A DNA stretch of 64,000 nucleotides from Tardiphaga sp051811025 (GTDB lineage: Bacteria; Pseudomonadota; Alphaproteobacteria; Rhizobiales; Xanthobacteraceae), in contig NZ_JBPWQE010000001.1 in NCBI RefSeq assembly GCF_051811025.1, forward strand, positions 2,418,001-2,482,000, in the 5' to 3' direction. Position 1 is the stretch's first letter, and the number at the start of each line of letters is the position of its first letter. Under the pieces are notes generated by a model that was not told the DNA's origin, did no database searches, and saw nothing but the letters and a program-made list of their open reading frames with translations. Of this stretch, positions 60,146 through 64,000 are shown one piece after another. A program made the position numbers and the translations under genes.

Positions 60146-60169
60146 AAGGCCGCTCGTGAGAGCGGCCTT
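60146..60169 (-). terminator. Rho-independent terminator of nrdJ
   Basis: AAGGCCGCT and AGCGGCCTT form a 9-bp stem around a six-base loop. On the minus strand it is followed by TTACATTT, right after the nrdJ stop at 60196. Confidence 0.85.
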
Positions 60170-60195
60170 CTACTTCTATCTATCAATGAACGTTG

Positions 60196-63100
60196 TCACG
60201 AACACCCCGTGGTGGACCCGCACGTATCGCACTTCATGCAGGTCCCATTCCGCACCAGCGTGAAGTTCGAGCACTCGCCGCACATGTCGCCTTCATAGCC
60301 CTTGGCTTTCGCTTCGGCGCGACGCTCGGCCTTGCTTGGCGCGGCGGCTGCGGCGCTTCCCGCTTTGCTCCAGGCTTGCGCCTCGAGTTTTTCGGTCGGC
60401 GAGAGCTGGTGCTCGGGCTCTGCGGTCTTGAGGGCCACCGCGGCATCTCCGCTGCCATGGCGGGCAGTGGCGCCCGACGCGTTCAGCGAGGTGACGTTGC
60501 CCGACGCGCGGGCGTCAGTGGTGTCGGCAGGTGCCGGCGCGCGCATGACGACAAGGTTGTCGGTGCGCGAGCGGGTCAGGCCCTTGGAGACATACTTGTT
60601 CTGGTCGACCGGCGCCTTGCCTTCGTCCTCGCCCTTGCCGAGCGCATCGAAGCCCGCTTCGGAGACGTCGACATGGCCGAGATCGAAGCGCGACATGTAG
60701 GAGACCGCGAGTTCGCGGAACACATAGTCGAGGATCGAGGTCGCGAACTTGATGCTGTCGTTGCCCTGCACCGGACCCGCGGGTTCGAAGCGGGTGAAGG
60801 TGAAGGCGTCGACATATTCTTCCAGCGGCACGCCATACTGGAGACCCAGCGAGACGGCGATGGCGAAGTTGTTGATGAAGGAGCGAAGGGCCGCGCCTTC
60901 CTTGTGCATGTCGATGAAGATCTCGCCGAGGCGGCCGTCGTCATATTCGCCGGTGCGCAAGTACACTTTGTGACCGCCGACGACGGCCTTCTGGGTGTAG
61001 CCCTTGCGGCGATCCGGCATCTTCTCGCGGTCGCGCATGACCACGATGCGCTCGACCAGACGCTCGACCACCTTCTCGGAGATCGCGGCGGTGCGGGCCG
61101 CCATCGGCTTCTCCATCAGGCTCTCCAGCGCATCATCATCCTCGTCATCATCGCTGATGAGCTGCGAGTTGAGCGGCTGCGAGAGCTTGGAGCCATCGCG
61201 ATACAGCGCGTTGGCCTTCAGGGCGAGCTTCCACGACAAGAGGTAAGCGGACTTGCAGTCCTCCACCGTGGCGTCGTTCGGCATGTTGATGGTCTTGGAG
61301 ATCGCACCCGAGATGAAGGGCTGCGACGCCGCCATCATGTGGATGTGGCTTTCCACCGAGAGATAGCGCTTGCCGATCTTGCCGCAGGGATTGGCGCAGT
61401 CGAACACGTTGTAGTGCTCGGCCTTCAGATGCGGAGCACCTTCCACCGTCATCGCGCCGCAGATATGCACGTTGGCAGCTTCGATCTCGCGCTTGGTAAA
61501 GCCGACGGCGGCGAGCAGGTCGAAACCCGGGGCCGCGATGGCTTCGGCTTCGATCTTCAGGGTGTCGCGCAGGAAGTCCTCGCCGAAAGTCCACTTGTTG
61601 AAGGCGAACTTGATGTCGAAGGCGGTCGGCAATGCTGCCTCGACCTTCTTCAGCGCTTCGTCGGTGAAGCCCTTGGCCTTCAGTGTCGACACGTTGATGC
61701 CGGGCGAATTGCTCAGCGAACCGTGGCCAACGGCATAGGCTTCGATCTCGGCAATGCTGGCCTCGCTATAGCCGAGCTTGCGCAAGGCGGCGGGGACGGC
61801 GCGGTTGATGATCTTCCAGTAGCCGCCACCGGCGAGCTTCTTGAATTTCACCAGTGCGAAGTCAGGCTCGATGCCCGTGGTGTCGCAATCCATGACGAGA
61901 CCAATGGTGCCGGTTGGCGCCACGACGGTGGTCTGGGCGTTGCGGTAGCCATGGAGTTCGCCGAGTTCGAGGGCGAGATCCCATGCAATCTTGGCGCGGG
62001 TGACGATGTCGGCCTGCGGGCAGGAGGCATGGTCCAGCGCCACGGGGGCGACGGCGAGGCCTTCATAGCCGCGGGTTTCGCCATGCGCGGCACGGCGATG
62101 GTTGCGGATGACACGCAGCATATGGGCTGCGTTCTTCTTGTAGCCGGGGAACGGACCAAGCTCCTTGGCCATCTCGGCCGAGGTCGCATAGCTGACGCCG
62201 GTCATCACAGCGGTAAGGGCGCCGCACAGTGCGCGGCCTTCCTTGGAGTCGTAGGACAGACCCATGGTCATCAACAGGCCGCCGATATTCGCATAGCCCA
62301 AACCGAGGGTGCGGAACTCGTAGGAGAGTTCAGCGATCGGCTTCGACGGGAACTGGGCCATCATGACCGAGATTTCGAGCACCATGGTCCACAGACGGCA
62401 GAGATGCTCGTAGGCGTGGATGTCGAAGGTGGCCGAAGCGGTGTCGTAGAAGGTCAGCAGGTTGGCCGACGCGAGGTTACACGCCGTGTCGTCCAGGAAC
62501 ATGTATTCCGAGCACGGATTGGACGCGCGGATATCGCCCGACGACTTGCAGGTGTGCCAGTCGTTCATGGTGGTGTTGAAGTGCAGGCCGGGATCGGCCG
62601 ACGCCCAGGCGGCGTAACCGATTTTTTCCCAGAGATCGCGGGCCTTGATGGTCTTCATGACCTTGCCGTCCTTGCGGGCGATCAGGTCCCAGTTGCCATC
62701 GGTCTCGACGGCGCGCAGGAAATCATCCTTCAGCGAGACGGAGTTGTTGGAGTTCTGGCCGGCAACGGTGAGATAGGCCTCAGAGTCCCAGTCGGTGTCA
62801 TAGATCGGGAAGTCGATGTCCTTGTAGCCCTGCTTGGCATACTGGATGACGCGCTTGATGACGTTGTCATTGACCAGTGAGCGGCGGGCGAGCTTGATCT
62901 CGCGGCGCAGCGCCGGGTTCTTCTCGGGATCGAAGCAGTCGTCGCCCGAACCTTCGCAGTTCACGCAGGCCTTCAGGATGGCCTTGAGGTGCTTCTGGTT
63001 CATCTTCGACCCGGTGACGAGGGCCGCGACCTTCTGCTCTTCCTTCACCTTCCAGTCGATATAGGTCTCGATATCCGGATGGTCGGCATCGACCACCACC

Positions 63101-63939
63101 ATCTTGGCCGCGCGGCGCGTGGTGCCGCCCGACTTGATGGCGCCGGCCGCGCGATCGCCGATCTTCAGGAAGGACATCAGGCCAGACGAGCGGCCGCCGC
63201 CCGACAGCTTCTCGCCTTCGCCGCGCAGCTTCGAGAAATTCGAGCCGGTGCCCGAGCCGTATTTGAACAAGCGGGCTTCGCGCACCCACAGGTCCATGAT
63301 GCCGCCTTCATTGACCAGATCGTCCTCGACGCCCTGGATGAAGCAGGCATGCGGCTGCGGATGTTCGTAAGCCGACTTCGACTTGGTCAGCTTGCCGGTC
63401 TTCCAGTCGACGTAATAGTGGCCCTGGCCGGGACCATCGACGCCGTAGGCCCAATGCAGGCCGGTGTTGAACCACTGCGGCGAATTCGGCGCGACCATCT
63501 GCTTGGCGAGCATGTAGCGCAGTTCGTCATGGAAGGCGTGGGCGTCGGCTTCCGACGTGAAGTAGCTGCCCTTCCAGCCCCAATAGGTCCAGCAGCCAGC
63601 GAGGCGGTCGAACACCTGCTTGGACGAGAGTTCAGAGACGAAGCGCTCTTTCTCGGGCAAAGTGGCGAGGGCCTCGGTGTCCGGCACCGAGCGCCACAGC
63701 CACGACGGTACGGTCTCTTCCTCGACCTTCTTCAGTTTCGCGGCGACGCCGGCCTTGCGGAAATACTTCTGGGCCAGCACGTCGGAGGCGACCTGCGACC
63801 ATGAGTCGGGCACTTCAACGCCTTCAAGCTTGAACACCACGGAGCCATCCGGATTGCGGATCTCGGACGTGGTGTGGCGGAAGTCGATCCCGGCATAGGG
63901 CGACTGTCCTTCGGTGGTGTAGCGGCGTTGAATCTGCAT
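60196..63939 (-). CDS. nrdJ: Vitamin B12-dependent (class II) ribonucleotide reductase
   Basis: A 1247-residue enzyme from ATG 63939 (MQIQRRYTTEGQSPYAGIDFRHTTSEIRNPDGSVVF), the expected start of alphaproteobacterial NrdJ; an upstream ATG at 63984 would add 15 residues. Substrate-site residues SNPCSEYMFLDDTACNLASANLLTF carry the catalytic NPCSE loop, and PNSPQWFNTGLHWAYG lies in the N-terminal part. The C-terminal tail has the redox and zinc-type cysteines (MCGECSNFTLVRNGTCMKCDTCGSTTGCS). It reduces ribonucleotides to deoxyribonucleotides using adenosylcobalamin, with or without oxygen. No intein is present. The upstream region is cut by the window edge, so control cannot be judged. Confidence 0.97.
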   Translation of the reverse strand: MQIQRRYTTEGQSPYAGIDFRHTTSEIRNPDGSVVFKLEGVEVPDSWSQVASDVLAQKYFRKAGVAAKLKKVEEETVPSWLWRSVPDTEALATLPEKERFVSELSSKQVFDRLAGCWTYWGWKGSYFTSEADAHAFHDELRYMLAKQMVAPNSPQWFNTGLHWAYGVDGPGQGHYYVDWKTGKLTKSKSAYEHPQPHACFIQGVEDDLVNEGGIMDLWVREARLFKYGSGTGSNFSKLRGEGEKLSGGGRSSGLMSFLKIGDRAAGAIKSGGTTRRAAKMVVVDADHPDIETYIDWKVKEEQKVAALVTGSKMNQKHLKAILKACVNCEGSGDDCFDPEKNPALRREIKLARRSLVNDNVIKRVIQYAKQGYKDIDFPIYDTDWDSEAYLTVAGQNSNNSVSLKDDFLRAVETDGNWDLIARKDGKVMKTIKARDLWEKIGYAAWASADPGLHFNTTMNDWHTCKSSGDIRASNPCSEYMFLDDTACNLASANLLTFYDTASATFDIHAYEHLCRLWTMVLEISVMMAQFPSKPIAELSYEFRTLGLGYANIGGLLMTMGLSYDSKEGRALCGALTAVMTGVSYATSAEMAKELGPFPGYKKNAAHMLRVIRNHRRAAHGETRGYEGLAVAPVALDHASCPQADIVTRAKIAWDLALELGELHGYRNAQTTVVAPTGTIGLVMDCDTTGIEPDFALVKFKKLAGGGYWKIINRAVPAALRKLGYSEASIAEIEAYAVGHGSLSNSPGINVSTLKAKGFTDEALKKVEAALPTAFDIKFAFNKWTFGEDFLRDTLKIEAEAIAAPGFDLLAAVGFTKREIEAANVHICGAMTVEGAPHLKAEHYNVFDCANPCGKIGKRYLSVESHIHMMAASQPFISGAISKTINMPNDATVEDCKSAYLLSWKLALKANALYRDGSKLSQPLNSQLISDDDEDDDALESLMEKPMAARTAAISEKVVERLVERIVVMRDREKMPDRRKGYTQKAVVGGHKVYLRTGEYDDGRLGEIFIDMHKEGAALRSFINNFAIAVSLGLQYGVPLEEYVDAFTFTRFEPAGPVQGNDSIKFATSILDYVFRELAVSYMSRFDLGHVDVSEAGFDALGKGEDEGKAPVDQNKYVSKGLTRSRTDNLVVMRAPAPADTTDARASGNVTSLNASGATARHGSGDAAVALKTAEPEHQLSPTEKLEAQAWSKAGSAAAAAPSKAERRAEAKAKGYEGDMCGECSNFTLVRNGTCMKCDTCGSTTGCS

Positions 63940-64000
63940 CGTGGTCGTGCCCCGTCTTAAGCCCGACACCCCATCTGGCGGCATCGGCGATTTCTGTTAG

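Noticed and set aside
60193..62880. 895-residue open frame opposite nrdJ
   Set aside because: It mirrors nrdJ codons, has low-complexity composition and no recognisable motif; nrdJ is certain.
1..64000. CRISPR arrays, tRNA and rRNA genes, complete insertion sequences, phage structural genes
   Set aside because: No regularly spaced direct repeats, no cloverleaf with a TTCGA-type arm, no rRNA stretches, and no transposase or integrase frame were recognised.

Overview
The window looks like chromosomal DNA of a GC-rich alphaproteobacterium of the Bradyrhizobium / Rhodopseudomonas / Tardiphaga group (Nitrobacteraceae). This is inferred from codon use, many tripartite-tricarboxylate (Bug/TctC) solute receptors, a B12-dependent ribonucleotide reductase, a subclass B3 metallo-beta-lactamase, a Bradyrhizobium-type amino acid:carrier-protein ligase, and hairpin repeats built on GCGCAATA..TATTGCGC and GCGGATTA..TAATCCGC. 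I saw no rRNA, tRNA, CRISPR array, complete insertion sequence or replication origin.

Layout. 0-13 kb: a TctC receptor fragment with a divergent GntR regulator and a palindromic operator; a TetR regulator divergent from a two-gene AcrAB-type RND pump, followed by a small conserved protein and an SMR exporter; TctC receptors with a class II aldolase and a NIPSNAP protein; an AraC regulator, a group III truncated haemoglobin and a PsiF-repeat protein. 13-24 kb: YghU-type GST, MFS exporter, GFA protein, B3 metallo-beta-lactamase, zinc metallopeptidase, another TctC receptor, a structured non-coding region, a CDF transporter and MerR regulator sharing a 19-bp-spacer promoter, and an omega-amino-acid aminotransferase with a divergent cupin-XRE regulator. 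24-37 kb: TetR regulator, patatin lipoprotein operon, secreted small proteins, metallohydrolase and amidase, DyP peroxidase, lactate-permease-like transporter, nitroreductase, SnoaL-like protein, a broken rhodanese and an ATP-grasp-like protein.

37-60 kb is the accessory part. A complete heavy-metal efflux operon (metal-binding small protein, CzcC, CzcB, CzcA, secreted tail protein) lies at 37.5-43.9 kb. An FMN-dependent alpha-hydroxyacid oxidase follows, and the last 225 bp of its locus is repeated at 57.8 kb. The 12.4 kb between the two copies holds a cluster on the minus strand: acyl carrier protein, acyl-CoA-dehydrogenase-like flavoprotein, amino acid:[carrier protein] ligase, DUF1839 protein and GH2-like protein. 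A tandem alpha/beta-hydrolase protein is divergent from it. The ligase family charges an amino acid onto a carrier protein outside translation; what these clusters make is, as far as I know, not established. This is the strongest candidate for an undescribed system here. An AraC remnant, a chloroperoxidase-like hydrolase and a ThDP enzyme fill the rest of the interval.

58-64 kb: four hairpin repeats in about 2 kb around small hypothetical genes and an AbiV-like HEPN protein, then nrdJ on the minus strand to the window end. Several genes are remnants (rhodanese, MFS, AraC, hydroxyacid oxidase 3' end, cupin regulator 3' end), which marks 26-58 kb as a region of repeated gene turnover.
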